Below, piece after piece: positions 36,340 to 53,765 of a stretch of DNA of 64,000 nt (position 1 is the first letter of the stretch; the number at the start of each line of letters is the position of its first letter). The stretch comes from Paracoccaceae bacterium. GTDB lineage: Bacteria; Pseudomonadota; Alphaproteobacteria; Rhodobacterales; Rhodobacteraceae. Under the pieces are notes generated by a model. That model was not told the DNA's origin. It searched no databases and saw only the letters and a program-made list of their open reading frames with translations. The stretch covers positions 62,001-126,000 of the forward strand of contig JAIXPH010000052.1 of assembly GCA_027486345.1 (NCBI GenBank), read 5' to 3'. The position numbers were made by a program, and so were the translations under genes.

Positions 36340-37235
36340 GCCAACCCCCTCAGTGCAAAGGCCGAAATCATCATGCCGGTGACGTAAAGAACAACGCCGG
36401 TCCCGTTGTACCAAGGCGCCTTACCTTTGGGGTCACGGAACAGCACCCGCATCGCGGCGATTTGGGCGACCAGCACCAGCGCCGCCCCGCCCGCATGCAA
36501 GGGCTTGCCGAACAGCACCAACAGCGCGATCACCAAGGCCTGCGCCATGCCCATGACGGTGCAGGCGATCCGCGCCGCCACCTCTGGCCCCAGCACCACG
36601 GGCAGCGAGCGGACGCCTGTCTGACGGTCTCCCTCCAAAGCCTTGAAATCGTTCAGGGTCATGATCCCATGCGCGCCAAAGGCGTAAAGGCAGGCGATCA
36701 CCACCACCTCAAACCGTGGGGCGCTTTGCAGCAGGACGGCGGCCCCGGTGAACCACGGCAGGCCCTCGTAGCTGAGCCCCACCAGACCCGGCCCCCACCA
36801 GCCCGAGCGTTTCAGGCGGACAGGTTCGGCGCTATAAGCCCAGGCGGCGGCGACGCCGACGACGGTGGCCCAGAAGCCCCAGACGCCCAGAAGCGAGGCC
36901 ACGGCCAAAGACAGGACCGTCATCGCCAGCGCGATCCACAGGCCCCAGCGGCCGGGGATACGGCCAGACGGGATCGGGCGGTCGGGTTCGTTGATGGCAT
37001 CGACATGGCGGTCGCACCAGTCATTCGCCGCCTGCGACATCCCGCAGACGATCGGACCGGCCAGCACCATGCCCAACAGGACCATGCCCCAATGATCACT
37101 CAGCGGCACACCCGCAGAGACGGAGCCGCAGAGATAGGCCCAGATCGGCGGAAACCATGTGATCGGCTTGATCAGCCGCAGCATGGCGCGCGGTTCGGGC
37201 AATTGGCGGGTTTGTATGGGGAGGCTTACACTCAT
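36336..37235 (-). CDS. bchG: Bacteriochlorophyll synthase
   Basis: A 299-residue UbiA-type prenyltransferase with about 8 membrane helices. The prenyl diphosphate motif NDWCDRHVDAINEPDRPIPS near 83-102 and the second, NDFKALEGDRQTGVRSLP, are intact. It esterifies bacteriochlorophyllide a with GGPP. ATG 37235 was chosen by the family N-terminus (RAMLRLIKPITWFPP follows); the ribosome site is weak. One PpsR operator lies 45 bp upstream. Confidence 0.97.
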   Translation of the reverse strand: MSVSLPIQTRQLPEPRAMLRLIKPITWFPPIWAYLCGSVSAGVPLSDHWGMVLLGMVLAGPIVCGMSQAANDWCDRHVDAINEPDRPIPSGRIPGRWGLWIALAMTVLSLAVASLLGVWGFWATVVGVAAAWAYSAEPVRLKRSGWWGPGLVGLSYEGLPWFTGAAVLLQSAPRFEVVVIACLYAFGAHGIMTLNDFKALEGDRQTGVRSLPVVLGPEVAARIACTVMGMAQALVIALLVLFGKPLHAGGAALVLVAQIAAMRVLFRDPKGKAPWYNGTGVVLYVTGMMISAFALRGLA

Positions 37236-37279
37236 GCTGTAAACTACACAGGATTGGCGCGAGTCTGACAAGGGAAATG

Positions 37280-37297
37280 TGTCAACTCAGCCTTACA
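37280..37297. promoter_or_regulatory. PpsR operator upstream of bchG
   Basis: TGT-N12-ACA at 37280-37297, in the 74-bp gap between the bchJ stop and the bchG start. This implies that bchG-MFS-bchP-idi has its own PpsR-controlled promoter and is not simply an extension of the bchE-bchJ transcript. Only one site is seen here. Confidence 0.75.
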
Positions 37298-37309
37298 CAT
37301 CCTGCGGCC

Positions 37310-37879
37310 TCACCGATGCGGGCGCAGTTCGAACCGGCAAAGGGCGGCCCCTTGGGCCTGACATTCGACCTCAGTCACCTGCGCCTCGGGCCAGACAAGG
37401 GCGCGGAAAAGGTGCTGGAACACCGCCGCATGCCACAGGCAGGGGTGGCCATCCGGGTCGCGCAAGGGGTTGTCACGGATCAGGAACACCAAAGGCCGCC
37501 CCGGCAGGACCGAGAACGACCCCGATCCAGCGAAGGTCCAGGCATGTTTGGCAATCGCGCCCGCCAGCACCCGCGCGGCGATGGGACCGGGCAGCAGGCG
37601 GATCACCGCCTTGGCAAAGCCGGGGATACGGTGGCGCAGGATATACGCCCCCGTCGCCTGCCCCGCCTGCCACAGCAGATCATCCGCCTGCCCCGGCACC
37701 TCGCGCCGCAAGGCTATGTGCATCGCGGCGGCGTCGGTTTCGGGGATCATCTCGGCCCCTGTGGGCATCGGCACAGCGGCGCGGGCCATCACCCGGTCGC
37801 GCACCGGCTGCCCCATGGCGCGGTCCAGCACCGCCACCGTCTGTAGGATGGCGTTGGGGCCGATGAGGGCTGGGGTCAT
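37310..37879 (-). CDS. bchJ: BchJ, V4R-domain protein
   Basis: A 189-residue protein with an N-terminal helical part and a C-terminal V4R (4-vinyl reductase) domain, ending in [15 protein letters not shown]. It was once assigned as the 8-vinyl reductase, but that activity belongs to BciA/BciB in other bacteria; BchJ is now viewed as an accessory that affects pigment yield, perhaps by binding substrate. ATG 37879 overlaps the bchE stop (ATGA). Longer frames upstream run inside bchE and are not used. Confidence 0.93.
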   Translation of the reverse strand: MTPALIGPNAILQTVAVLDRAMGQPVRDRVMARAAVPMPTGAEMIPETDAAAMHIALRREVPGQADDLLWQAGQATGAYILRHRIPGFAKAVIRLLPGPIAARVLAGAIAKHAWTFAGSGSFSVLPGRPLVFLIRDNPLRDPDGHPCLWHAAVFQHLFRALVWPEAQVTEVECQAQGAALCRFELRPHR

Positions 37880-39534
37880 TCCATCTGCCCCTTGCCGCCC
37901 CCGCAGGCCATCGGCGCAAGGTCTGGCACCCCGGCTAAAGCGGCGTTGCGTTCGGCGGCGCGTTCCTTGCCTTGGGCGCGCACCGCCTCTCGCCGCTCTG
38001 CCGCGCGGGCGGCCCGGTCGGCGGCGGCCTCCCAATCGGCGGTCTGGGCGGGGGCGATCTTGCGGCTGTCGTCAAAGTGGAAATCGACCGAGTTCTTGGT
38101 CTGCGGCCCCCAATAGCCCGCCTTGCCAAGGTCATAGAAGGTGCGCCCCACCCCGGCCTTCAGAAACGCCTTGAGACAGCCAAGCAGATAGCGGCGCCGG
38201 AATCCGGTGCCGCGCCACGGGTAATGCAACAGCGCCTTTTTCATGTAGAAACGGCGGTAGTTCTTCATCACGCCGTCGAGGAGTTCGCCCCGGCTCAGCG
38301 CCTCGGGCTTCATGATCGGGGTCACGAAGTTGTATTTCGAGAAGTCGAAGACCTCGACCTTGTCACGGATCTCTTGGAACAGCGGCGTAAAGGGCCAGGG
38401 CGTGTACATCGACCAGTTGGCCAGATCGGGCTGCCAATCCCAGGCCATGCGATAGGTTTCCTCAAGCGTTTCCGCCGTTTCGTTGTCCAGACCGACGATG
38501 AACTGCGCCTCGGTGAAGATGTCGGCTTCGCGCAGCAGCCGGATCGCCTCCTTGTTCTGGGCGACGGTGGTTTCCTTGTTGAAGAGGTCCAGTTTCAACT
38601 GCGCCGCGGCTTCGGTCCCCAAGGAGACATGGACCAACCCGGCCTTGCGGTAAAATTTCAGCAAATCGCGGTCGCGCCAGATGTCGGTGACGCGGGTGTT
38701 GATGCCCCATTTGATGCGGTCGGGCAGGCCGCGGTCGATCAGTTCCTGACAGAATTCGACGAATTTCTTTTTGTTGATGGTGGGTTCTTCGTCGGCGAGG
38801 ATGAAAAACCCGACGCCGTGATCGTTCACCAGACGCTCAATCTCATCCACCACCTTCTTCGGGTCGCGCACCCGGTAATCGCGCCAGAATTTCCATTGGC
38901 TGCAGAATGAACATGTAAAGGGGCAGCCCCGCGCCATGTTGGGGATGGCGACCTTCACGCCAAGGGGGACGTAGATGTAGCTGTCCCAGTCCAGCAGCGA
39001 CCAATCCGGGTCGATGGCATCAAGGTTCTTGACGGTTGAGGCCGCCTGCGTCGCCACGATCTCCTCTCCGTCGCGGAAGGCCAGCCCCTTGATCCGCCGC
39101 CGGTCCGCCGGATAGCGCCCGTCGCGCACGGCCTGCGCAAGGGCGGTCATGATCTCTTCGCCCTCGCCGCGCACGATCACGTCGATCCACGGCGCCTCTT
39201 CCAGCACCTGACGGAACATGAAGGTGGCGTGGATGCCGCCCAGTACGCGCAGGGCGTTCGGCACCACCTCGGACGCGATGCGCAGCACCTCTTCGGCCTC
39301 ATAGATCGCCGGGGTAATGGCGGTCGTGCCGATGATGTCGGGTTGCAAGGCCGCAAGCTTGGCCCGCAGCGCCTCCGGCCCGATGTGGTGGGTCATGGCG
39401 TCGATGAAATGGATGTCGGTGAACCCCGCCGCCTTCAGCGACCCGGCCAGATAGGCCACCCAAGCCGGCGGCCAGTTCCCGGCAATCTCGGCCCCGCCGG
39501 AGTGGTAATTGGGATGGACGAAGACGATACGCAT
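37876..39534 (-). CDS. bchE: Anaerobic Mg-protoporphyrin IX monomethyl ester cyclase
   Basis: A 552-residue cobalamin-binding radical-SAM enzyme. Residues 1 to about 150 form the B12 domain. The radical-SAM cluster motif CPFTCSFC (Cys204, 208, 211) follows, then the (beta/alpha) barrel. It forms ring E with oxygen taken from water, so it works without O2. The same window also has the O2-dependent AcsF. Upstream are one PpsR operator and an FNR-like box. It is cotranscribed with bchJ. Confidence 0.97.
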   Translation of the reverse strand: MRIVFVHPNYHSGGAEIAGNWPPAWVAYLAGSLKAAGFTDIHFIDAMTHHIGPEALRAKLAALQPDIIGTTAITPAIYEAEEVLRIASEVVPNALRVLGGIHATFMFRQVLEEAPWIDVIVRGEGEEIMTALAQAVRDGRYPADRRRIKGLAFRDGEEIVATQAASTVKNLDAIDPDWSLLDWDSYIYVPLGVKVAIPNMARGCPFTCSFCSQWKFWRDYRVRDPKKVVDEIERLVNDHGVGFFILADEEPTINKKKFVEFCQELIDRGLPDRIKWGINTRVTDIWRDRDLLKFYRKAGLVHVSLGTEAAAQLKLDLFNKETTVAQNKEAIRLLREADIFTEAQFIVGLDNETAETLEETYRMAWDWQPDLANWSMYTPWPFTPLFQEIRDKVEVFDFSKYNFVTPIMKPEALSRGELLDGVMKNYRRFYMKKALLHYPWRGTGFRRRYLLGCLKAFLKAGVGRTFYDLGKAGYWGPQTKNSVDFHFDDSRKIAPAQTADWEAAADRAARAAERREAVRAQGKERAAERNAALAGVPDLAPMACGGGKGQME

Positions 39535-39550
39535 GGGAAACTCCGAAATG

Positions 39551-39568
39551 TGTCAACTTAAACTGACA
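39551..39568. promoter_or_regulatory. PpsR operator upstream of bchE
   Basis: TGT-N12-ACA at 39551-39568, 17 bp upstream of the bchE start. Reading leftward, the site contains a TTGACA-like sequence. It probably represses bchE-bchJ in oxygen. Confidence 0.8.
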
Positions 39569-39587
39569 CTTTCTGGCTTCGGCGCAT

Positions 39588-39601
39588 TTGATGCAGGTCA
39601 A
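39588..39601. promoter_or_regulatory. FNR/FnrL-type box upstream of bchE
   Basis: TTGATGCAGGTCAA (39588-39601) matches the FNR consensus TTGAT-N4-ATCAA except for one base (G for A in the right half). It lies about 54 bp upstream of the bchE start and 20 bp beyond the PpsR site. FnrL activation of bchE is known in Rhodobacter, so anaerobic induction is expected. Confidence 0.7.
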
Positions 39602-39621
39602 AGAGGGCGAACCCCGCCAAA

Positions 39622-39649
39622 GAAAAACCCCGGCACAAAGGCCGGGGTT
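39622..39649 (-). terminator. Intrinsic terminator after ppsR
   Basis: On the minus strand AACCCCGGC and GCCGGGGTT form a 9-bp stem with a 6-nt loop, directly followed by a TTTTTC tract. It lies 28 bp after the ppsR stop and before the bchE promoter, so it separates the ppaA/ppsR transcripts from bchEJ. Confidence 0.88.
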
Positions 39650-39677
39650 CTGACATATTCAGCGCTGGCGGAACGGA

Positions 39678-41093
39678 TCAGTCGCCGTCCTTGGACAACA
39701 GCCCGAATTTCCGCAGCTTCACGTACAGCGACTGCCGCGACAGCGACAAAAGCTCTGCCGCCGCGACACGGTTGTTGCCGGTCAGGTCCAGCGCCGTTTC
39801 GATGCACATCTTTTCGATGATCTCGGTCGTTTCGGCCACGATGTCGCGCAGGGTGGAATAGCCCACCAACTGCATCACGTTGCGCAAGCCCTCATTGCCC
39901 GCCTGCTCTGCCGGCCAGCGGGTGGTGTCGGTCACGCTGACATCGCGGATCACAAGGGCGATGCCCGCATCGGCGCGGTCGGCGAAAGAAGTAGCCGAGA
40001 GTTCGACCGAGACCTGACCGTAGTAATCGGTGTTCAACCGCGTCGCGTAGCGGCGCAGATGGCCCACCCGCTTGACGTTGTCGAGGATCACGCGCAGGTC
40101 GATGGTGCCGCGGGACAGGAAGTCCCCGAAGGACCGCCCCACGACCATGGCAAGACTGTTGCTGTCGGTCAGGTTCAGGAAAGATTCATTGGCCGATTTG
40201 ACCACGCCTTCGCCATCCAGAAACACCACCGCGTCGATGCCCTTGGCAAACAGCCGTTCGGTCAGGTCCGCCAATTCGTTGACCTGCGCCTTGCCGGTTT
40301 CCGACAGCCCGATACGGCACAGCAAAAGCCGGTCGCCCGCCGCGCGGAACACGCCCGCCGACACCAGCACCTTGGCCCGTGTCCGCCGCACCGTCAGTTC
40401 CAGTGCGCCATTGGGATCTGCCCCGGACAGCTTGGCCAGACTTTCCAGGAATTCGCCCCGCCGACGCCCGTCGAACTCTTGCGCCACGGCGGCATCCAGA
40501 AGCTCGGTCCGCGGCGCGCCGATCAGTTCGGCCGCCGTCGTGTTCAGGTCAATGATCTTGCCCGAGGACATGGACACGATCATCAGGGGGACCGGGCTCA
40601 TCTCCATCAGCACGCGATAGCGGGTCTCCATCTCGCGCTGGGTCTCATAGTCGCGTTCCAGCGCCAGTTGCGCCTGCACCAATTGCTGCTGCAATTCGGC
40701 GATGGGGCGCAGATCATGGCCCACCATCAGGAAGGCACCGTCTGTCGCGGTGCGCGACACGGCATAGCGGATGGGGAATTGAAAACTTTGCGCGTCCGAA
40801 TGGGTCAATTCGACGATCATCGGGCGGTGGGTGTCCATCTCGCCGCCGCCGAGGCGTTTGTCCAGCTTGATCCAGCTTTCCGGCGTCAACAAGGACTTGA
40901 GTGGCGCGCCCTGCCAATGGGCCACCTTGGCACCAATCCCCATCTGGGGGTTGACCAGAACCGAAATGACCTCGCGCTCTGCCGAGACGACAAGCGCCAC
41001 GTCACAGGCAGAGGTCAGGATATCCACAAGCTGTTCCGGCGCAACCTCTGGCAAGGTGCCTCGTCTCAGCAGAAAGCGTCCATCTGAAGTCAC
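39678..41093 (-). CDS. ppsR: PpsR/CrtJ, photosynthesis repressor
   Basis: A 471-residue PAS-domain regulator: an N-terminal PAS, a Gln-rich linker (about 133-148) followed by two more PAS domains (about 155-265 and 280-390), and a Fis-type helix-turn-helix at the end (NNRVAAAELLSLSRQSLYVKL, with only key residues given). Cys259 and Cys430 match the two redox-active Cys known in R. sphaeroides PpsR and R. capsulatus CrtJ; Cys430 is just before the DNA-binding helix. It binds TGT-N12-ACA and represses bch, crt and puc genes in oxygen. It follows ppaA by 48 bp. Confidence 0.97.
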   Translation of the reverse strand: MTSDGRFLLRRGTLPEVAPEQLVDILTSACDVALVVSAEREVISVLVNPQMGIGAKVAHWQGAPLKSLLTPESWIKLDKRLGGGEMDTHRPMIVELTHSDAQSFQFPIRYAVSRTATDGAFLMVGHDLRPIAELQQQLVQAQLALERDYETQREMETRYRVLMEMSPVPLMIVSMSSGKIIDLNTTAAELIGAPRTELLDAAVAQEFDGRRRGEFLESLAKLSGADPNGALELTVRRTRAKVLVSAGVFRAAGDRLLLCRIGLSETGKAQVNELADLTERLFAKGIDAVVFLDGEGVVKSANESFLNLTDSNSLAMVVGRSFGDFLSRGTIDLRVILDNVKRVGHLRRYATRLNTDYYGQVSVELSATSFADRADAGIALVIRDVSVTDTTRWPAEQAGNEGLRNVMQLVGYSTLRDIVAETTEIIEKMCIETALDLTGNNRVAAAELLSLSRQSLYVKLRKFGLLSKDGD

Positions 41094-41141
41094 GGCCGAA
41101 ACCTTTCATGGGCCACTGCCAAAGTGCACAGCCCTCTTGTC

Positions 41142-41924
41142 TCACCATGCGTTTCGTTCCGACATCTGTTCATTCAATCCGAATTCCGAGATCACGGTTT
41201 CCAAGTCGTTCGTCACCAGATCGGCCCCGGCCGCTGTCAGAACATTTTGACAGCTTTCCACGACCGCCCCGCCGATTGCAACACGAAGCGCACCTTTGGT
41301 AATCTGTTTCAGGGTTTTTACCAACTTCACGCAAGTTTCAACCCTGTCGATAGACCCGAGCGTGACCAAAACGGCTTGAAACCGCCGATTTGCCAACAAT
41401 GTGGACATATCATTGACGTTCGGCGAGATTTGCACGCTCACCGAAACGCCCCTACGGCGCAACATGGCGGCTGCCACCATTGCCCCTAACGTGTGCTGCT
41501 CTCCCGGTGGGATCAAGACCAGAACCGCCGATTGTGCTGCCGGGTCCGCCGCATCGGCGCGGTGATCCTGCTGCAATTGGCGCACCATCGCCTGAAGTCG
41601 GGCGGTGCCGATCGTGACCATCCCGAAGGTCAGCCTGTCCTCTTCCCATGCCGTGCCCAGGATGCGGGCCGCAGCGGGGATGTAATCCGACGTCACCGCA
41701 TCCGGCCCGATCCGGGCGGCGCGGAACGACTCGAGCATGGCAGCCACGGCACCGGTCTCTGCCGAGCACACAGCCGCCACCAAATGATCTAGCAGAGGCT
41801 GTTGCAGCTTGCCTACTCCTGCCCGGCGCATGGAGGCCAGACGCTGAATGACCTCAACCGCAAGTCCGACATGTCCCGCCGGAGTTTTGCGGTCTTCTCT
41901 GGCTATTCCGCCTTCGTCCCGCAT
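41142..41924 (-). CDS. ppaA: PpaA/AerR, B12-dependent antirepressor of PpsR
   Basis: A 260-residue protein with an N-terminal helical region and a C-terminal cobalamin-binding SCHIC domain (PPGEQHTLGAMVAAAMLRRRG near 160-180, then the IGGAVV and ADLVTND segments). It senses B12 and relieves PpsR/CrtJ repression. I place the start at ATG 41924 because a GGGAGGGG site lies 5 bp upstream. An in-frame ATG at 41981 without such a site would give 279 residues; long and short forms are known for R. capsulatus AerR. Confidence 0.93.
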   Translation of the reverse strand: MRDEGGIAREDRKTPAGHVGLAVEVIQRLASMRRAGVGKLQQPLLDHLVAAVCSAETGAVAAMLESFRAARIGPDAVTSDYIPAAARILGTAWEEDRLTFGMVTIGTARLQAMVRQLQQDHRADAADPAAQSAVLVLIPPGEQHTLGAMVAAAMLRRRGVSVSVQISPNVNDMSTLLANRRFQAVLVTLGSIDRVETCVKLVKTLKQITKGALRVAIGGAVVESCQNVLTAAGADLVTNDLETVISEFGLNEQMSERNAW

Positions 41925-42033
41925 CCGTCCCCTCCCGGACAATTCGCCCAAAGCTGGCAACCTTTGCGTCGCCACGAGCATGACGGACCGGGCCAGTCCC
42001 TCACCACACCATCAAGCGCCCGATGCACGCGGA

Positions 42034-42051
42034 TGTCCACCTAAATTTACA
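42034..42051. promoter_or_regulatory. PpsR operator on the ppaA side
   Basis: TGT-N12-ACA at 42034-42051, 110 bp from the ppaA start at 41924. It suggests that the antirepressor gene, and perhaps ppsR behind it, is itself under PpsR control, giving a feedback loop. Confidence 0.75.
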
Positions 42052-42178
42052 CATACCAACGGGGAAATCCGGCCGCCCGACAAAAAATCCATGTATTTCA
42101 ATGGAAAATCTTGGGTTCTCCCTTGCATCACGGCCCCTGCCCCATCGCCGGCCGCAGAATCAGCAAATGGCGCAAAAG

Positions 42179-42196
42179 TGTAAGTTTTGATTGACA
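42179..42196. promoter_or_regulatory. PpsR operator overlapping the bchF promoter
   Basis: TGT-N12-ACA at 42179-42196; its right half coincides with a TTGACA -35-like hexamer. Binding would block RNA polymerase at the start of the long bchFNBHLM-lhaA-puh transcript. Confidence 0.85.
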
Positions 42197-42269
42197 GTTC
42201 TGCCCCCGAGTTTAACTTGATCCCAAGGAAGCCCTCGCTGCTTGCAGGGCTGGAACGTCGGAAGAGTCC

Positions 42270-50167
<7,898 letters not shown>

Positions 50168-50168
<1 letters not shown>

Positions 50169-50839
50169 TGCAAGATTACGCCCTGACCCGCGACCGGGTG
50201 GAACATTACTTCGACCGCACCGCCACCAAGGCCTGGGAGCAACTCACCCAGACCGAGGCGAAGGTCAGCCGCATCCGCCAGACCGTGCGCGAAGGCCGCG
50301 ACCGGATGCGCACGCTGATGCTGTCGCGCCTGCCCGAAGACATGACCGGTGTGCGCGTGCTGGATGCCGGTTGCGGCACCGGGGCGATGACGGCGGAACT
50401 GGCGCGGCGCGGGGCCGAGGTGACGGCGGTGGACATCTCGCCGCAGCTCGTCGGCATCGCCGAGGACCGCCTGCCCGCCGCCCTGCGCCCGCAGGTGCGG
50501 TTCCATGCCGGAGACATGACCGATCCCGCCTTGGGGCGGTTTGATTTCGTCATGGCGATGGACAGCCTGATCTATTACCGCGCCGCCGACATCGGGGCGA
50601 TCCTGACCAATCTTGGCCAGCGGACCAAAGGCGGGGTGATCTTCACCGTCGCCCCGCGCACGCCGTTCCTGATGACCTTCTGGACTTTGGGCAAGGCGTT
50701 TCCGCGCAGTGACCGGTCCCCGGTCATGATCCCGCATGCGCTGGCCGATCTGCGCCGCCATGCACCGGGGGTGCTGCGCTCTGTCTCGCGCGTGTCGCGG
50801 GGCTTCTACATCAGCGAATGCATGGAGTATCGTCCGTGA
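50168..50839 (+). CDS. bchM: Mg-protoporphyrin IX O-methyltransferase
   Basis: A 223-residue SAM-dependent methyltransferase with motif I VLDAGCGTG at 64-72 and the family segment DYALTRDRVEHYFDRTA at the start. It methylates the ring-C propionate, giving the substrate for AcsF and BchE. The ATG overlaps the bchL TGA (TGATG). Confidence 0.97.
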
Positions 50840-52272
50840 TCTTTCTGCGCCGCAAACATGTTCAGGCGATGGGGGCTGCGTGGATGCCCTTTGCCGATGC
50901 GGCGTCCGACGGGTTGCCGCTGGCGCAACTGATGCGTCTGTCTTTGTTCCAGATCTCGGTCGGGATGGCGCAGGTGCTGCTTCTGGGCACGCTGAACCGG
51001 GTGATGATCGTCGAATTGTCGGTCTCGGCCATGGTTGTCGCCGCGATGATGTCCCTGCCGGTGCTGGTGGCCCCCTTCCGCGCGCTCTTGGGCCATCGGT
51101 CGGACACACACCGCAGCGCCATCGGCTGGAAGCGCGTGCCCTATTTGTGGTTCGGCAGCCTGTGGCAGATGGGCGGCTTGGCCGTCATGCCCTTCGCGCT
51201 GATCGTCCTGTCGGGCGATCAGGTGCACGGCCCGGCCTGGGCGGGCGAAGTGCTGGCGGCGCTGGCTTTCCTGATGACGGGCCTTGGCATGCACATGACC
51301 CAGACGGCCGGGCTGGCGCTGGCCGCCGACCGTTCCACGGATGAGGCCCGCCCGCGCGTCGTGGCGCTCTTGTACATCATGTATCTGGTGGGCATGGGCG
51401 TTTCGGCGCTGATCGTGGGCTACCTGCTGCGCGACTTCGATCCCATCACGCTGGTGCGGGTGGTGCAGGGCTGCGGGGCCATGACGATGGTGCTGAACAT
51501 CATCGCCCTGTGGAAGCAGGAAAAGGTCAAGCCGATGACCGCCGCCGAACGCGCCGAACCGCGCCCCGCCTTTGGCGCGGCCTGGGCGCAACTGGCGGCG
51601 GAACCGGGCGTGCTGCGCCTGCTGGCTGTGGTCGCGGTGGGCACCTTGGCCTTCAACATGCAGGATGTGCTGCTGGAACCCTATGGCGGGCAGGTCTTGG
51701 GCCTGTCGGTCGGGCAGACCACCCTGTTGACCGCGACATGGAGCGTGGGGGCCCTGCTGGGGTTCCTGTGGTCGGCGCGGGCCTTGGCGCGCGGGGCAGA
51801 CCCTTACCGTCTGGCCGGGCGCGGGGCGCTGATCGGCGTGGCGGCCTTTTCGGCGGTGATCTTTGCCGGGCCGCTGGAGTCGGCGCTGGTGTTCCACCTT
51901 GGCGCGGCGGGGATCGGTCTGGGCGGCGGCACCTTCGGGATCGCCACCCTGACCGCCGCCATGACCCTGCCGTCGCGCGCGGCCTCGGGCCTTGCCCTTG
52001 GGGCCTGGGGCGCGGCGCAGGCGACGGCGGCAGGTATCGCCATCTTCTTTGGCGGCGCGCTGCGCGACGGGGTGTCAGAGGCGGCGCAGGCTGGCCTTCT
52101 GGGACCGCTCAGCGATGCCTCACTGGGCTATTCGTTCGTCTACCATACTGAAATCGGACTTCTTTTCCTGACTCTCGTCATCCTCGGGCCTCTGGTCCGG
52201 CTTGGCGTCGTGACCCAACGAGAACCGGAATCCGGCAAGCGCCATATCGGCCTTGCCGAGTTCCCGACCTGA
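50836..52272 (+). CDS. lhaA: LhaA, LH1 assembly factor (PucC family)
   Basis: A 478-residue MFS-type membrane protein with about 12 helices, of the PucC/LhaA family ([37 protein letters not shown]). R. capsulatus LhaA is 477 residues and is needed for LH1 assembly. The GTG start at 50836 overlaps the bchM stop (GTGA). In Rhodobacter the puhA promoter lies inside this gene, so the same may be true here. Confidence 0.95.
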   Translation: MIFLRRKHVQAMGAAWMPFADAASDGLPLAQLMRLSLFQISVGMAQVLLLGTLNRVMIVELSVSAMVVAAMMSLPVLVAPFRALLGHRSDTHRSAIGWKRVPYLWFGSLWQMGGLAVMPFALIVLSGDQVHGPAWAGEVLAALAFLMTGLGMHMTQTAGLALAADRSTDEARPRVVALLYIMYLVGMGVSALIVGYLLRDFDPITLVRVVQGCGAMTMVLNIIALWKQEKVKPMTAAERAEPRPAFGAAWAQLAAEPGVLRLLAVVAVGTLAFNMQDVLLEPYGGQVLGLSVGQTTLLTATWSVGALLGFLWSARALARGADPYRLAGRGALIGVAAFSAVIFAGPLESALVFHLGAAGIGLGGGTFGIATLTAAMTLPSRAASGLALGAWGAAQATAAGIAIFFGGALRDGVSEAAQAGLLGPLSDASLGYSFVYHTEIGLLFLTLVILGPLVRLGVVTQREPESGKRHIGLAEFPT

Positions 52273-52286
52273 CAGCGGAGGACCAA

Positions 52287-53054
52287 ATGGTCGGTGTCAA
52301 TTTCTTCGGTAACTTCGATCTTGCCAGCCTGTCGATCTGGCTGTTCTGGGGCTTCTTCGCCCTCTTGATCGTGTACCTGCAAACGGAAAACATGCGCGAG
52401 GGTTACCCCCTTGAGACCGAAGATGGTCTTGCCGCGCCGAACCAGGGGCCCTTCCCGGTGCCCAAGCCCAAGACCTTCCGCCTGCCGCATGGCCAAGGCG
52501 ATGTGACGGTGCCCTCGGCCGCGAATGAGGCGGCCCACCGTCGCGACGGTCTGGCCCTTGCCCGCACCGCCGTGTCCGAAGGCTTTCCGCATGCGCCGAC
52601 CGGCAATGCGCTTGCCGATGGCGTGGGGCCCGCGTCATGGGTGCCGCGGCGCGATGAGCCGGAACTGGATGGCCATGGCCATGTGAAGATCCAGCCGATG
52701 GCGCAAACCGCCGAGATGAAGGTCGCCGCCGGGCGTGACCCGCGTGGTCTGCCGGTGCAGGCGGGCGATCTTGAGGTCGTGGGCCGCATCTCGGACATGT
52801 GGGTGGACGTGCCGGAACAGCTGGTGCGCTACCTTGAGGTCGAGCTGAACTCTGGCTCGCGCCGTCTGGTGCCGATGACCATGGTCAAGATCTGGGCGGA
52901 CCGCGTGCGGATCAATGCCCTGACCTCGGACCTGTTCGAAGGCATTCCGGCCACCCGTGCCCTGACGCAAGTGACCAAGCTCGAGGAAGACAAGATCTCG
53001 GGCTATGTCGCGGGCGGCTGGATGTACGCCAAGGGCCGCAAGCACGGCTTCTGA
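52287..53054 (+). CDS. puhA: Photosynthetic reaction centre H subunit
   Basis: A 255-residue protein with one N-terminal membrane helix (about 12-31, [15 protein letters not shown]) and the PRC-barrel cytoplasmic domain ([30 protein letters not shown]). It caps PufL/M and assists proton delivery to QB. It lies 14 bp after lhaA with a GGAGGA-like site. Confidence 0.98.
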   Translation: MVGVNFFGNFDLASLSIWLFWGFFALLIVYLQTENMREGYPLETEDGLAAPNQGPFPVPKPKTFRLPHGQGDVTVPSAANEAAHRRDGLALARTAVSEGFPHAPTGNALADGVGPASWVPRRDEPELDGHGHVKIQPMAQTAEMKVAAGRDPRGLPVQAGDLEVVGRISDMWVDVPEQLVRYLEVELNSGSRRLVPMTMVKIWADRVRINALTSDLFEGIPATRALTQVTKLEEDKISGYVAGGWMYAKGRKHGF

Positions 53055-53116
53055 CAAAACGGAGGGCGGCGCGCGCCCGCGCCGCCCTGACGTATCCAAC
53101 CGACGGAGGGTCTGCC

Positions 53117-53752
53117 ATGTCAGACCAAGATTTCAACTTCGAACCGCAGCCGGGTCTTCCCGCCCCGCTGCCCGCTGGTGAAGACCTGCTTTGGCAGGGC
53201 AGCCCCGATGCCGCGGCACTGTCGCGCGAGGCGTTCAAGCTGCACTGGATCACCGGCTATCTGATCGTCATCGCCCTGTGGCGTGCCGGTGCGGCCTTTG
53301 CCGATGCCGGCGCCGTGGGGGCCATCGCGCGGCTTCTGCCCTATCTGGCGCTGGCCGCTGCGGGTTATGCCGTGGTCCGCTTCCTCGGCTGGATGCAGGC
53401 GCGGGCGACGGTCTATTCCATCACCTCGGCCCGCGTGATCCTGCGGATCGGGGCGGCGCTGCCCATCACCTATACCATCCCCTTCACCTGCATCGACAAC
53501 GCCTCGGTCGCGGTCGATCCCAAGACCGGGCATGGCACCATCGCGCTGCAGGCAACCGGCAACATGCGCCTCTCCTATGGCGTGCTGTGGCCGCATGTGC
53601 GCCCGTGGTTCCTGCGCCAGCCGCAACCGGCCTTCCGCGCCATTCCCGACGCCGCCCGCGTGGCACGGCTGCTGGCGGATGCCGCGCAGGCCAAACTGAA
53701 CGAACCCCGGATCGAGATGCAGGCCACGCCCGCGCTCGTCGCGGCGGAATGA
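53117..53752 (+). CDS. puhB: PuhB, reaction-centre assembly protein
   Basis: A 211-residue membrane protein: two or three helices in the first 100 residues, followed by a bacterial PH-like domain (ATVYSITSARVILRIGAALPI...IDNASVAVD). PuhB helps assemble the reaction centre in R. capsulatus. It follows puhA by 62 bp and has a GGAGG site. Confidence 0.96.
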   Translation: MSDQDFNFEPQPGLPAPLPAGEDLLWQGSPDAAALSREAFKLHWITGYLIVIALWRAGAAFADAGAVGAIARLLPYLALAAAGYAVVRFLGWMQARATVYSITSARVILRIGAALPITYTIPFTCIDNASVAVDPKTGHGTIALQATGNMRLSYGVLWPHVRPWFLRQPQPAFRAIPDAARVARLLADAAQAKLNEPRIEMQATPALVAAE

Positions 53753-53765
53753 GGGGGCACTGGAC

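Larger units (their letters stand above)
41925..42269. other. ppaA/bchF divergent regulatory region
   Basis: This 345-bp region holds no convincing gene. It contains an in-frame upstream ATG for a longer ppaA (41979-41981), two PpsR operators (42034-42051 and 42179-42196), and a TTGACA -35-like hexamer at 42191-42196 with TAACTT at 42213-42218 as a possible -10 for bchF. Between the operators the DNA is AT-richer than the cluster average (around 42055-42110). Confidence 0.75.

Noticed and set aside
37226-37242. TTACA-N7-TGTAA dyad over the bchG start codon
   Set aside because: The half-sites are reversed with respect to the PpsR operator (ACA first, then TGT) and the spacing is wrong, so I did not count it as a PpsR site.
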